Source: Asaia bogorensis | Lineage (GTDB): Bacteria; Pseudomonadota; Alphaproteobacteria; Reyranellales; Reyranellaceae | Reading direction: 5' to 3' | Length of the DNA stretch: 61,717 bases | Assembly (NCBI GenBank): GCA_945889625.1 | Contig: CAMDCE010000028.1 | Coordinates: forward strand, 1-61,717 | Shown: positions 8,732 to 17,567 of the stretch, one piece after another | Layout of the letters: every line of letters starts with the position of its first letter | Numbering within the stretch: position 1 is the stretch's first letter | Translations under genes and position numbers: made by a program | Notes under the pieces: model-generated | What the model saw: the letters and a program-made list of their open reading frames with translations, nothing else | What the model was told of the DNA's origin: nothing | The model's database searches: none

Positions 8732-9840
8732 CAACGACTGCCCTCCTGTTGGCGGCGCCTGCCCTCATCCAGCAGGGATCCGCGCAACAGCCGGAAGTCC
8801 GCTTGCCCGTGCTGGTGCCGCTCACCGGCTTCGTGGCGCTGGAGGGCAGCAGCCAGAGGAACGGCGCGCTGCTGGCGGCCAGCCAGATCCGCGAGGTGAC
8901 GCTCAAACCCGACGTGCTCGACACGGCAGCGACCCCGGAGGCGGCCGTCACCGCCTGGTCCCGCGCCGTCGGCAGCGCGCCGCCATCCGCGGTGGTCGGA
9001 CCGATCCTCGGCACGCAGATGCTGGCGCTGCTGCCGCTGGCGCAGGAGCGCGGCGTGCCGCTGCTCACCATCTCGGGCACCGCGCGGCTGGGCGAGATGG
9101 GCAACCCCTTCTTCTTCCGCTTCTTTCCCAGCGATGCCACGGTCAAGGTGGCGCATGCGCGCTACGTCGCGGAAAAGCTCGGCGCCAAGCGACCGGCAGT
9201 GATCTACCAGAGCACGGCCTACGGGCAATCAGGCCGCGAGCAACTGGCCAAGACCTTCGCTGAGCTCAAGACGCCGCCGGTGCTGGAGGAAAGCATCGCC
9301 CCCACGGTCAACGATCTGTCGCCCGCGCTGCTGCGCGCCAAGGCCGCCAATGCCGACGTGATCGTGCTGCACCTGCATTCTGCCTCGACCGTGCTGGCGG
9401 TGCGCCAGGCGCGCCAGCTCCTGCCCGATCTGCCGATCGTCGCGGGTTCGGCCATGCACCAGCCGGCGACCGCGGCACTCCTCGAGCCGGCAGAGCTCAA
9501 GGGCGTCTGCGCCGAGACCGCGGCGTCGCCGATCTCGGGCACCACCCCGCCGATGCGCGATTTCCTCGCCGCCTATCGCGCGGCCTACAAGAGCGACCCC
9601 GACGCTTTCGCCGCGGCCCAATTCGACGCGGTGCACATGCTGGGCAAGGTCATCGCCGACATCCGCAAGGCCGGCCAGCCGGTGACGCCGAAGGCGGTGC
9701 GCGACCGGCTGGCGACCGACAGCTATCGCGGCGTGGTCACGACCTACAAATCTGATGGCAAGGGCAACATGGCGCACGAAGCGGAGATCGTCTGCTACGA
9801 CGGTTCGAGTCGCGTGCCCTTGTCAGCCGCGCGTTACTGA
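8707..9840 (+). CDS. Leu/Ile/Val-type ABC substrate-binding protein
   Basis: A 377-residue periplasmic binding protein of the Peripla_BP_6 type. The N-terminal signal MGWRRSAVATTALLLAAPAL is followed by PEVRLPVLVPLTGFVALEGS, the typical opening of branched-chain amino-acid or amide receptors. Further family features are VVGPILGTQMLALLPLAQER and QFDAVHMLGKVIADI. The start lies inside the end of the GGT-family gene (25-base overlap), so expression is coupled. No permease or ATPase gene is next to it, so it must share a transporter encoded elsewhere or act as a solute sensor. Confidence 0.83.
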   Translation: MGWRRSAVATTALLLAAPALIQQGSAQQPEVRLPVLVPLTGFVALEGSSQRNGALLAASQIREVTLKPDVLDTAATPEAAVTAWSRAVGSAPPSAVVGPILGTQMLALLPLAQERGVPLLTISGTARLGEMGNPFFFRFFPSDATVKVAHARYVAEKLGAKRPAVIYQSTAYGQSGREQLAKTFAELKTPPVLEESIAPTVNDLSPALLRAKAANADVIVLHLHSASTVLAVRQARQLLPDLPIVAGSAMHQPATAALLEPAELKGVCAETAASPISGTTPPMRDFLAAYRAAYKSDPDAFAAAQFDAVHMLGKVIADIRKAGQPVTPKAVRDRLATDSYRGVVTTYKSDGKGNMAHEAEIVCYDGSSRVPLSAARY

Positions 9841-9851
9841 AACGGCCGGCC

Positions 9852-10526
9852 TCAACCGAGCAGGCTGGCGCCGACATTGATCATCAGCGCCAGGACGGCG
9901 GTGTTGAAGGCGAAGGCCACGACGCCGTGCACGAGGGTCGCCCGGCGCATGGCGGGCGAGACGGTGTTCACGTCGGCGGTCTGCGTGGCGCAGCCGATGA
10001 CGAACGCGTAGTAGAGGAAGTCGTGATAGTCGGGCTGGCGGCCGCCGGGGAATTCCAGGCCGTTGGCGGCGCCGTCGACGTCGGTCCGGTAGAAAAGGTT
10101 GGCGTAGTGCAGGGTGAAGATCATGTGGGTGAAGGCCCAGGACAGGACGACCGTCACGCCCGTCATCACCAGTCCCAGGAGCAGCGGCCCGTTCGATGAC
10201 CGGATGGCCGCCAGTTCGGTGAAGATGGCGATGAATGCGGCCAACGCGCTGGCGACGACCATCAGCAGGATCACCCAGTCGGCCTCGTCGTAGAGCGCGG
10301 CGCGGCGCCGGCAGGTCTCGACCGTCGAACGCGCAATCATCAGGAAGGCGAAGCCGACATAGATCGCCGATGTCAGGTCCCACGCCAGCAGGAGCCGGGT
10401 GGCCAGCCTGAGCGAGTCCGGCAGCACGGCCAGAAGGGCCAACCCCGCGCCGATCGACGCCAGCAGCCGGCGTCGCGCGACGAGAAACCGGACAACGCGC
10501 GAGCTGTGCGGATGGGCCTTGGCCAT
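9852..10526 (-). CDS. DUF1345 family membrane protein
   Basis: A 224-residue inner-membrane protein of the DUF1345 family with about five hydrophobic helices. The conserved core includes SWAFTHMIFTLHYANLFY and DFLYYAFVIGCATQTADV, both hallmarks of this family of unknown function. ATG at 10526 is preceded by GGGAGTG. Longer in-frame extensions reach far into pyrE on the other strand and are not credible. The gene ends 11 bases past the end of the binding-protein gene, on the opposite strand, and is divergent from pyrE. Confidence 0.87.
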   Translation of the reverse strand: MAKAHPHSSRVVRFLVARRRLLASIGAGLALLAVLPDSLRLATRLLLAWDLTSAIYVGFAFLMIARSTVETCRRRAALYDEADWVILLMVVASALAAFIAIFTELAAIRSSNGPLLLGLVMTGVTVVLSWAFTHMIFTLHYANLFYRTDVDGAANGLEFPGGRQPDYHDFLYYAFVIGCATQTADVNTVSPAMRRATLVHGVVAFAFNTAVLALMINVGASLLG

Positions 10527-10733
10527 GGACACTCCCTTGGCTGCACTCTGGCATTGCAGGCCGTCTGGGCGAATCGACATCGAGCATGGGCAATCAGTAA
10601 GTCTCATATAGAAACTGACTAAAATCCCGATCGCTTTGCGTGGAATCAGCCGCCGCTGCTCTTGCCGGTCCTGTGGATGAACGCTAAACACACGACCGTC
10701 ATTTTGTCGCAAGCGGCGTGGGGGAAAAGCAGC

Positions 10734-11516
10734 ATGGCGGCGAAGAAAAAGGCCAGGGCGCCGGCTGCTCCCCCTATGGGAAAGCCGGCTGCTAGCAAGT
10801 TGAACGGCAAGGCAATTTCGGCCCGCGCGACCGGCACTCCCGAGGCCCGCGAGACGGCGCGCCTGCTGCTCGACATCGAGTCGATCCACTGCCGGCCCGA
10901 GAACCCCTACATCTTCACCTCCGGCCGGGCGAGCCCGGTCTATATCGACTGCCGCAAGCTGATTTCCTTCCCCGAAGCGCGCGCCAGGATCATGAGTCAC
11001 GCGCTGAGGTCGATCGACAAGCAGATCGGCTGGAACAAGATCGACGTCGTGGCAGGCGGCGAGACCGCCGGCATCCCCTTCGCGGCCTTCCTGGCGGCAC
11101 TGGCCAAGAAGCCGATGGTCTATGTCCGCAAGCAGCCCAAGGGCTTTGGCCGCATGGCCCAGATCGAGGGCGACCTCAAGCCCGGCAAGCGCGTGCTGCT
11201 GGTCGAGGACCTGGCGACCGACGGCGGCAGCAAGCTGGTCTTCATCGAGGCGCTGAAGAAGGCCGAGGCCAAGGTCGCCGACTGCTTCGTGATCTTCCAC
11301 TACGGCATCTTCCCGCAGAGCATCGAGATGCTGGCAGCGGCCGGCGTCAAGCTGCACTCGCTCGCCACCTGGTGGGACGTGCTGGAAGCCGCCCAACGGC
11401 ACAAATATTTCGACGAGCGGGGCATCGTCGAGACCCGGGCCTTCCTCGAGGCGCCCGAGCAATGGTCGGCCAATCACGGCGGCCGCCCGCCCGCCCCGCG
11501 CGCGATGGGTCGATGA
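10734..11516 (+). CDS. pyrE: Orotate phosphoribosyltransferase
   Basis: Pyrimidine biosynthesis enzyme that joins orotate to PRPP to give OMP, cytoplasmic. The protein has 260 residues from ATG at 10734, with a Lys/Ala/Pro-rich N-terminal extension of about 40 residues before the core. The PRPP-binding loop is VLLVEDLATDGGSK, VVAGGETAGIPFAAFLA is the upstream phosphate/base region, and the flexible-loop segment is YVRKQPKGFGRMAQIEG. Length and motifs match the alphaproteobacterial form, which is longer than E. coli PyrE (213 residues). It is transcribed alone. The 118-base gap after it contains a REP-like palindrome. Confidence 0.9.
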   Translation: MAAKKKARAPAAPPMGKPAASKLNGKAISARATGTPEARETARLLLDIESIHCRPENPYIFTSGRASPVYIDCRKLISFPEARARIMSHALRSIDKQIGWNKIDVVAGGETAGIPFAAFLAALAKKPMVYVRKQPKGFGRMAQIEGDLKPGKRVLLVEDLATDGGSKLVFIEALKKAEAKVADCFVIFHYGIFPQSIEMLAAAGVKLHSLATWWDVLEAAQRHKYFDERGIVETRAFLEAPEQWSANHGGRPPAPRAMGR

Positions 11517-11528
11517 CGGCCCGCGGCC

Positions 11529-11616
11529 GTCATCCCGAGTAGCGCGGGGTAGTCCCCGCGCATGTTTGCGAGAGCTCTGACGGCGATCAAAGATCCCTCG
11601 CTTCGCTCGGGATGAC
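11529..11616. repeat. REP-like palindrome GTCATCCCGAG family, copy 1
   Basis: The outer arms GTCATCCCGAG at the left and CTCGGGATGAC at the right are complementary, with inner hairpin material between them. Related elements lie at 57108-57169 and 54255-54372. Such intergenic palindromes are common in alphaproteobacteria and usually lie after gene ends, as here downstream of pyrE. Confidence 0.6.
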
Positions 11617-11634
11617 ACGTGTACCTTGGCGGCG

Positions 11635-13293
11635 ATGATCCGCCGCCTGCTCTGCCTCCTCCTGGCCGCTTCCGCACTCGCCGTCCCCGCTCGCGCCAAG
11701 GACGAGCTGGTGGTCGCCATGACGCAGTCGCCGGGCACGATGAATCCGATCATCAGCTCGATGCTGGCCAAGTCGCTGATCCAGAACATGCGGGCCAGGC
11801 CCTTCACGGTCTACGACCCGGACTGGAAGCTGGTTTGCCTGGTCTGCACCGAGCTGGCCACGATCAAGAGCGGCCGCGCCCGCGTGATCGATCTGCCCGA
11901 CAACAAGAAGGGCATGGAACTCGACATCGACATGAAGCCGATGTTCTGGGGTGACGGCGTGCCGGTCACGGTCAAGGATCTCGCCTTCACCCTCGAGGTC
12001 GGCAAGCATCCGCTGTCGGGCGTGGCCTCCTCGGAAGGCTACAAGCGCGTCCTCAAGCTCGAGCCGCGACCTGGTCCTGGGGGCGAGCGCAGCTTCACCA
12101 TGACGGTCGACCGCGTCACCTTCGACTACGACTCCTTCGACTTCTCCCTGCTGCCGGCCCATATCGAGAAGCCGATCTTCGACGCCAATCCCGCCGAGTA
12201 CCGCAACAAGACCGCCTATGACACCGACCCGACCAATCCGGGGCTGGGCTTCGGCCCCTACCGCATCGTCGAGCAGGTGCCGGGCAACCGCATCGCGCTC
12301 GAGCCGAACGTGCACTGGACGGGCGACAAGCCCTATTTCAAGCGCATCACCGTCAAGATCATCGAGAACACCGCGGCGCTCGAGGCCAACCTGCTGTCGG
12401 GCAACGTCGACTATGTTCTGGGAGAGCTCGGCCTGTCGCTCGATCAGGCGCTGGCCTTCGAGAAGCGCCACAAGGACAAGTACAACACCGTATTCAAGCC
12501 GGCGCTGATCTGGGAGCATATCGACGTCAATCTCGACAACCCGCTGCTCAAGGACGTGCGCGTGCGCCGCGCACTCTTGATGGCGATCGACCGCAAGGCG
12601 ATCTCCGAGAAATTGTTCGAGGGCAAGCAGCCGGTGGCCAACGGCGACATCAGTCCGCTCGATCCCATGCACAGCGCCGCGGCGCGCCACTACGCCTACG
12701 ATCCCGCCGCCGCGCGCAAGCTGCTCGACGAGGCGGGCTTTGCCGACATCAAGAACGGCGTGCGCCATAACGCCAAAGGCGAGCGCTTCTCGATCGAGCT
12801 CACGACGACCGCCGGCAACCGCATCCGCGAGCAGGTGGCGCAGGTCATCCAGAGCCAGCTGCGCCAGGTCGGCATCGAGCTCAGGATCAAGGCCGATCCG
12901 CCGCGCATCTTCTCCGAGTCGCTGAACCGGCGGACCTTCACGGCGCTCGCCATGTACGCCTGGGTGCAGCGCCCGCAGGGCATACCCCGCTCCACCCTGC
13001 ATTCGGGGGAGATCCCGACCGCCAAGAACGGCTGGAGCGGCCAGAACTATCCGGCCTATGCCAATCCCGAAATGGACAAGGCTCTGGACCTGGCCGAGCG
13101 CGAGCTCGACACCGACAAGCGCCGCATCCTGTTCGCCGACATCCAGCGCCTCTATGCCGACGACCTGCCGTCGCTGCCGCTGTTCTTCCGCGTCGATCCC
13201 TTCGTCATTCCCAAGCAGCTCAAGGGCGTGACGCCGACCGGCCATCTCAACAGCTCGACCCTGTGGATCGAGAAGTGGCGCTGGGAGGATTAG
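11635..13293 (+). CDS. Peptide/nickel-type ABC substrate-binding protein
   Basis: A 552-residue SBP_bac_5 (cluster C) periplasmic receptor. ATG at 11635 gives the signal MIRRLLCLLLAASALAVPARA; a TTG at 11626 is a poorer alternative. The mature part shows the family pattern: VAMTQSPGTMNPIISSMLAK, FWGDGVPVTVKDLAFTLE, GFGPYRIVEQVPGNRIALEP and VRVRRALLMAIDRKAISEKL. It should deliver peptides or peptide-like solutes to the permease pair encoded at 14029-15917. The acetyltransferase gene follows immediately with no spacing. Confidence 0.88.
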   Translation: MIRRLLCLLLAASALAVPARAKDELVVAMTQSPGTMNPIISSMLAKSLIQNMRARPFTVYDPDWKLVCLVCTELATIKSGRARVIDLPDNKKGMELDIDMKPMFWGDGVPVTVKDLAFTLEVGKHPLSGVASSEGYKRVLKLEPRPGPGGERSFTMTVDRVTFDYDSFDFSLLPAHIEKPIFDANPAEYRNKTAYDTDPTNPGLGFGPYRIVEQVPGNRIALEPNVHWTGDKPYFKRITVKIIENTAALEANLLSGNVDYVLGELGLSLDQALAFEKRHKDKYNTVFKPALIWEHIDVNLDNPLLKDVRVRRALLMAIDRKAISEKLFEGKQPVANGDISPLDPMHSAAARHYAYDPAAARKLLDEAGFADIKNGVRHNAKGERFSIELTTTAGNRIREQVAQVIQSQLRQVGIELRIKADPPRIFSESLNRRTFTALAMYAWVQRPQGIPRSTLHSGEIPTAKNGWSGQNYPAYANPEMDKALDLAERELDTDKRRILFADIQRLYADDLPSLPLFFRVDPFVIPKQLKGVTPTGHLNSSTLWIEKWRWED

Positions 13294-13872
13294 ATGGCCT
13301 TGGAGCGCGTGACGCTGGAAGGCCGCTTCGTGCGGCTGGAGCCCCTGGAGGAACGTCATCGCGAGCGGATCCGTCCGGCCGCGCAGCATCCCGAGATCTT
13401 CACCGTCACGACCTCGGCACTGGGCGCGCTCTACGATCCCTATATCGACAACGTGCTGAAGCGCACCGCTGGCGGACAGGAGCTCGGCTTCGCGGTCTTC
13501 CACAAGCCGTATGGCCACTATGTCGGCATGACGCGCTATCTCTATGTCGAGGAGGCGCACAAGAGGCTCGAGATCGGCGGCACCTGGTACGAGCCCTCGG
13601 TATGGGCGGGCAAGGTCAATCCCGAGTGCAAGCTGCTGCTGATGAGCCACGCCTTCGAGACGCTGAAGTTCAACCGCGTCGAATTCAAGACCGACGCCCG
13701 CAATACCAGGAGTCGCGCCGCCATCCTGAAGCTCGGCGCCACCGAGGAGGGCATCCTGCGCAAGCAGATGATCATGGCCGACGGCTACGTCCGCGATTCG
13801 GTCTGTTTCTCGATCATTGCTGACGAATGGGCGGCGGTGAAGGCCGGGCTCGAGCAAAGGCTCTCGTCGTGA
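13294..13872 (+). CDS. GNAT-family N-acetyltransferase (RimJ/RimL-like)
   Basis: A 192-residue acetyltransferase of the GNAT fold. VTLEGRFVRLEPLEERH at the start is the usual opening of RimJ/RimL-like members. The acetyl-CoA-binding part is around EIGGTWYEPSVWAGKVNPECK, and NRVEFKTDARNTRSRAAILK followed by LGATEEGILRK is the classic C-terminal block. The acceptor is unknown (a protein N-terminus, amino acid or small amine). The ATG directly follows the stop of the binding-protein gene, so it is cotranscribed with a peptide transporter and could modify the imported compound; this is inference. Confidence 0.85.
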   Translation: MALERVTLEGRFVRLEPLEERHRERIRPAAQHPEIFTVTTSALGALYDPYIDNVLKRTAGGQELGFAVFHKPYGHYVGMTRYLYVEEAHKRLEIGGTWYEPSVWAGKVNPECKLLLMSHAFETLKFNRVEFKTDARNTRSRAAILKLGATEEGILRKQMIMADGYVRDSVCFSIIADEWAAVKAGLEQRLSS

Positions 13873-13931
13873 GCGCTGGGGTCCTTGACCCCCCGGCGCC
13901 TGTGAAGGCGCAAGGTCGCCGTAAGACGCCG

Positions 13932-13997
13932 ACACCTCCCCCGCAGACGGGGGAGGGCAAGAGAGCGTCATTCCTCCCCCGTCTGCGGGGGAGGTGT
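13932..13997. repeat. Perfect 25-bp inverted repeat (REP-like)
   Basis: Arms 13932-13956 and 13973-13997 are exact reverse complements around a 16-base loop. The core is CCTCCCCCGCAGACGGGGGA, itself nearly palindromic, so each arm can also fold alone. It lies between the acetyltransferase and permease genes of one apparent operon. It may act as a REP-type mRNA stabiliser or be a mobile palindromic unit. Confidence 0.7.
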
Positions 13998-14028
13998 CTC
14001 GGTAATCCGTGACGGAGGGGGTCGGACC

Positions 14029-14997
14029 ATGACCCGTTACTTCGCCAGCCGCGCCGTCGAGATCGCCGTCACGCTGGCGCTGATGAGCTTCGTCGTCTAC
14101 CTGCTGATCGGCCTGATGCCGGGCGACCCGATCGACCTCATGATCGCCGGCGACCCCAAGATGACCAGCGAGGATGCGGCACGCCTGCGCAAGGTCTACG
14201 GCGTCGATGGGCCGTTGCTCGAGCGCTACCTCGCCTGGGCGCACCAGGTGCTGCTCGGCAACTTCGGCTATTCGCGCTCCTTCGGCCAGCCGGCGCTGGC
14301 GGTGCTGGGACCGCGCCTGCTCAACACCCTGCAGCTCACCGGCCTCGCCTTCGCGATCTCGATCGCCATCGCGCTGCCCTTGGGCATCTGGGCCGCCAAC
14401 CATCCGCGCAGCAAGGCCGACTACCTGATCAACCTCGGCTGCTTCGCCGGCATCTCGACGCCGCCCTTCTGGCTCGCCCTGCTGATGATCACCCTGTTCG
14501 CCGTCAGTCTCGGCTGGCTGCCGGCCGGCGGCATGGCCGACATCCGGCCAGGCACGTCGTGGGACACAGCACTGTGGCAAAAGCTGCGGTTCATGGCCTT
14601 GCCGGTTGCCACGCTCACCCTGGTCCATATCGGCAGCTACACGCGCTTCATGCGCGGCGCCATGATCGAGGTGCTGCGCCAGGACTATGTCCGCACCGCG
14701 CGCGCCAAGGGCGCCTCCGACCGGCGCGTGCTGTGGCGCCACGCCTTCGCCAACGCGCTGGCGCCGGTGCTGACCATCCTCGGCCTGTCGTTCGGCGGGC
14801 TGTTCTCCGGCGCGCTGATCACCGAGACCATGTTCGCCTGGCCGGGCATGGGCAAGGCGATCTACCAGGCGATCCTCGACAACGACTACAACCTCGCCCT
14901 GGTCGGGCTGCTGCTCGCCACCTTCGCCACCATCGTCGGCAACCTGCTGGCCGACCTGGCGCTGGTCGCCGTCGATCCGCGCGTGTCGCTGGCATGA
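14029..14997 (+). CDS. Peptide ABC transporter permease (DppB-like)
   Basis: A 322-residue inner-membrane permease with about six helices. The N-terminal part (YFASRAVEIAVTLALMSFVV, then LIGLMPGDPIDLMI) matches the DppB/OppB family. The cytoplasmic EAA-type loop is DYVRTARAKGASDRRVLWRH, which contacts the ATPase. It should pair with the next gene, with which it shares an ATGA stop/start overlap at 14994-14997. No ATPase gene follows, so the ATPase must come from another locus; the complete system at 41-47 kb has its own pair. Confidence 0.9.
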   Translation: MTRYFASRAVEIAVTLALMSFVVYLLIGLMPGDPIDLMIAGDPKMTSEDAARLRKVYGVDGPLLERYLAWAHQVLLGNFGYSRSFGQPALAVLGPRLLNTLQLTGLAFAISIAIALPLGIWAANHPRSKADYLINLGCFAGISTPPFWLALLMITLFAVSLGWLPAGGMADIRPGTSWDTALWQKLRFMALPVATLTLVHIGSYTRFMRGAMIEVLRQDYVRTARAKGASDRRVLWRHAFANALAPVLTILGLSFGGLFSGALITETMFAWPGMGKAIYQAILDNDYNLALVGLLLATFATIVGNLLADLALVAVDPRVSLA

Positions 14998-15917
14998 GCT
15001 CATGGTCTCCGTCCGCGCTGCATGACAGCCCCGGCCGCCTAGTGTGGCGGCGCCTGCTGCGCCATCGGCTGGCCCAGGTGTCGCTGGTCTTCCTGGCCGC
15101 CCTGCTCGTGCTGTCGCTGGCCGCACCCTTGATCGCCCAGTGGCGTGGCATCGATCCCACCATGACCGACCTGCTCGCCCGCTTCGAGCCACCCTCGGCC
15201 AGGCACTGGTTCGGCACCGACGAGCTGGGACGCGACCTCTTCCAGCGCCTGCTCGACGGCGGGCGCGTGTCGCTGCTGGTGGGCTTCGCCGGCGCGATGC
15301 TCTCGGCGGTGCTGGGCGCCGTCGTCGGCGTCGTGTCGGGCTACCTCGGCGGCCGGCTCGACAATTTCCTGATGCGGCTGACCGACGGCGTGATCGCCCT
15401 GCCGATGCTGCCGCTCCTGATCGTGCTGGCCGCGATCGATCCCGCCAAGGTCGGCATCCCCCGGGAGATCGCGCAGTCGGAGACCTTCTCGCTCTATCGC
15501 ATCGTGGTCATCGTGGCGCTGACCGGCTGGACGACGGTGGCGCGGCTGGTGCGGGCCGAGACCCTGTCTCTGAAGGCGCGCGACTTCGCCCGCGCCGCGC
15601 GCGCACTGGGCGCGCGGCCCGTCCGCATCATGTTCCGTCATATCCTGCCCAACACGGCGGGCTCGCTGATCGTGGCGACCTCGATGTCGATCGGCGCCCT
15701 CATCCTGCTCGAATCGACCCTGAGCTTCCTCGGCCTCGGCACCCAGCCGCCGGCGGCGAGCTGGGGCAACATGCTGACCGGGGCGCAGGAGCTGCTGCAG
15801 GAGGCGCCGTTGCTGGCGCTGTGGCCGGGTCTGCTGATCTTCCTCACGGTGATCGCCTTCAATTTCGTCGGCGACGGGCTGCAGGACGCGCTCGATCCGA
15901 GGAGCGAGCGGCGTTGA
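14994..15917 (+). CDS. Peptide ABC transporter permease (DppC-like)
   Basis: A 307-residue permease of the DppC/OppC type. ATG at 14994 overlaps the preceding stop by the ATGA arrangement. Recognisable parts are RHWFGTDELGRDLFQRLLDG (the GTD.GRD block of DppC proteins), the EAA loop RDFARAARALGARPVRIMFR and the C-terminal LLESTLSFLGLGTQPP followed by PAASWGNML. It acts with the DppB-like partner as the membrane channel. The system stops here without ATPase genes. Confidence 0.9.
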   Translation: MSSWSPSALHDSPGRLVWRRLLRHRLAQVSLVFLAALLVLSLAAPLIAQWRGIDPTMTDLLARFEPPSARHWFGTDELGRDLFQRLLDGGRVSLLVGFAGAMLSAVLGAVVGVVSGYLGGRLDNFLMRLTDGVIALPMLPLLIVLAAIDPAKVGIPREIAQSETFSLYRIVVIVALTGWTTVARLVRAETLSLKARDFARAARALGARPVRIMFRHILPNTAGSLIVATSMSIGALILLESTLSFLGLGTQPPAASWGNMLTGAQELLQEAPLLALWPGLLIFLTVIAFNFVGDGLQDALDPRSERR

Positions 15918-15969
15918 TGCCGCACCACCGTGCGGGGACGCGCGGCCCCGCGGTGTCGTAAGGACATTC

Positions 15970-16512
15970 ATGACCAGACAGTTTTTTGTTCTCGCCGCCT
16001 GCGGCCTGACGCTTCAAGTGACCCTGGCCGCCTGCACCTTGGACAAACCCGACACACGGGCCGCCGCCAACTACCAGGCGCCCGCCATGGCGATCGCCCC
16101 GCCCGCCAACCTGAAATCGATCTGCTTCGCCGACGCCGATCTCGTGGCCTTCCGCTCGCGCATGGTGCAGCAGCAGCTGGCCGTCGGCGCGCTGCAGTGC
16201 AAGGGGCCGGACGGCCTCCGCCAGCTCGACAAGCAGTACGGCGCCTTCGTCGCCAAGTTCAATCCCGAGCTCGCGACCAACGCCCACGACCTCAAGAGCA
16301 TCGTGGCGCGCAAGGGCCGCAACTTCGACGTGGTACTCACCGAGATCGCCAACCGCACCGCCGGGCAGCCGACCCAGGACGCCGCCTTCTGCTCGCGCCA
16401 CCAGCGCGCGCTCGAATGGTCGCTGGCGCCCTCGGTGACCTCGCTCAGCCAGGTGCCCTCGCCCTATGATTTCGGGCCGGAGATGAACGTCTTCCCGTGT
16501 CCGGCGACCTGA
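15970..16512 (+). CDS. Hypothetical lipoprotein
   Basis: A 180-residue protein with a lipoprotein signal: a hydrophobic N-terminus ending in the lipobox LAAC at residues 19-22. The mature part has several Cys residues (ICFADAD, LQCKGPD, FCSRHQ, FPCPAT) and is mostly helical, with no family that I recognise. It is probably anchored in the envelope. It begins 52 bases after the permease gene on the same strand and may be at the end of that transcript, but nothing ties it to transport. Confidence 0.65.
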   Translation: MTRQFFVLAACGLTLQVTLAACTLDKPDTRAAANYQAPAMAIAPPANLKSICFADADLVAFRSRMVQQQLAVGALQCKGPDGLRQLDKQYGAFVAKFNPELATNAHDLKSIVARKGRNFDVVLTEIANRTAGQPTQDAAFCSRHQRALEWSLAPSVTSLSQVPSPYDFGPEMNVFPCPAT

Positions 16513-16519
16513 CCCGCCT

Positions 16520-16939
16520 TCATTCGTCGGCAAAGGGGTCATAGTCCTCCTCCTCCCGTTCCTCGTCGTCGTCGTCGTCCCAATCGTCTTGGGGCCCGCG
16601 GATACGCCATCGGACCAGCCCGTTGTGGATCGGCTCGAACGGCTGCACGAACGGCACGACGACGGTTTCCTGTGGCGGTGACGGCGGCGGTGGCGGCCTC
16701 GCTTCCAGCGGTGCGGTCGGTGGTGGTGGTGGCTGTGGCGCTTGCGGCGGCGGTGCCGGCACTGGTTTCGGACGCGCGACGATCTCTCGCCTGGCCGGTG
16801 CATGCTCGGGCGGGCGTTCGGCGATCTGCCGCTCCATCTCAAGCAGCTTGAGCTGCTGCTCGGCCTGGCGTATCCGGCCCCAATACCGCAGCCACTCGAC
16901 CTGCCTTTCGAGCCGCGTGAGGCGGGCCTTCAGGCGCAT
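16520..16939 (-). CDS. Hypothetical protein: coiled coil, Pro-rich, acidic tail
   Basis: A 139-residue protein of strongly segmented composition. It has a basic, heptad-like helix at residues 1-45 (MRLKARLTRLERQVEWLRYW), a proline-rich middle (about 50-95) and a very acidic C-terminus dominated by Asp and Glu (DDWDDDDDEEREEED). It starts directly after the stop of the DUF5681 gene with no gap, so the two are coupled. I recognise no family. The composition suggests a protein-protein or DNA-mimic adaptor, but that is speculative. Confidence 0.6.
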   Translation of the reverse strand: MRLKARLTRLERQVEWLRYWGRIRQAEQQLKLLEMERQIAERPPEHAPARREIVARPKPVPAPPPQAPQPPPPPTAPLEARPPPPPSPPQETVVVPFVQPFEPIHNGLVRWRIRGPQDDWDDDDDEEREEEDYDPFADE

Positions 16940-17359
16940 TCAGAGCTTTGCCTTGAGCGCCCGCACCTCGGCCTCCAGTGCCTCGACGCGCCCTTCCTGC
17001 GCGCACAGCTCGAAGGCCCGCCGGTGCGTCTCCAGCACGGCGGCGAGGGCGGCGCCATCCTGCGGCGTGATGGTTTCGGCAGCGATCGCCGCCGTGACCT
17101 TGGCATGGGCCTCCAGAAGATCCGCGGGCTTGCTGATCGGCGGCAGTTCGATGCCGACGGACCGGCCCTTGGGCGCCGACCAGATGCGGTTCAGCACCAG
17201 GCGCGCCGCCACGCGATCGCCCTCGCCCGCCGCCTCGACCATCTTTTTCACCATGGTCTCGGCGCCGTCGATCGCGAGCTGGTCGAGGATGAGATTGACG
17301 GCGTTGCGGCTGCCGCGCGGACGGCCGGGGCCGCCGGGCTGGCCTTTCCTGAAGGTCAT
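16940..17359 (-). CDS. DUF5681-type protein
   Basis: A 139-residue protein from ATG at 17359, behind GGGAGG. The N-terminal FRKGQPGGPGRPRGSRNA is the signature of the DUF5681 group, found in proteobacterial chromosomes and often near prophage genes, with a look of small-terminase or DNA-binding proteins. The C-terminal 35 residues form a predicted coiled coil (EGRVEALEAEVRALKAKL). The partner gene follows without a gap and also has a coiled coil, so the two products may interact. Confidence 0.65.
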   Translation of the reverse strand: MTFRKGQPGGPGRPRGSRNAVNLILDQLAIDGAETMVKKMVEAAGEGDRVAARLVLNRIWSAPKGRSVGIELPPISKPADLLEAHAKVTAAIAAETITPQDGAALAAVLETHRRAFELCAQEGRVEALEAEVRALKAKL

Positions 17360-17567
17360 GTCGATGCCTCCCGAGCAAGCCCGACGGGGCCTGCTGTTAA
17401 ACAAACAGGAAAAAACAGCGGGCTCCCGCTGGTGCGGGCGGAGTGTCCTGCGTGGTCCACGGGATGTGTGCCATGGTCCCTACATACGCCCGGTCGGCGC
17501 CAAACGACGATTATGGTCCTTACCGAATTCGCTCGCCGGACTGCTGTCGCGGCGCGGCGCCTGAACT

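Noticed and set aside
10527..11807. Long N-terminal extension of the DUF1345 frame
   Set aside because: It overlaps pyrE on the other strand and shows no conserved sequence. The ATG at 10526 has a good ribosome-binding site.
11587..15192. A 1201-codon open frame on the minus strand
   Set aside because: It lies antisense to the receptor, acetyltransferase and permease genes, all of which have clear family motifs. The translated product is low-complexity (rich in Arg, Gln, Asp, Gly), as expected for the shadow frame of GC-rich coding DNA.
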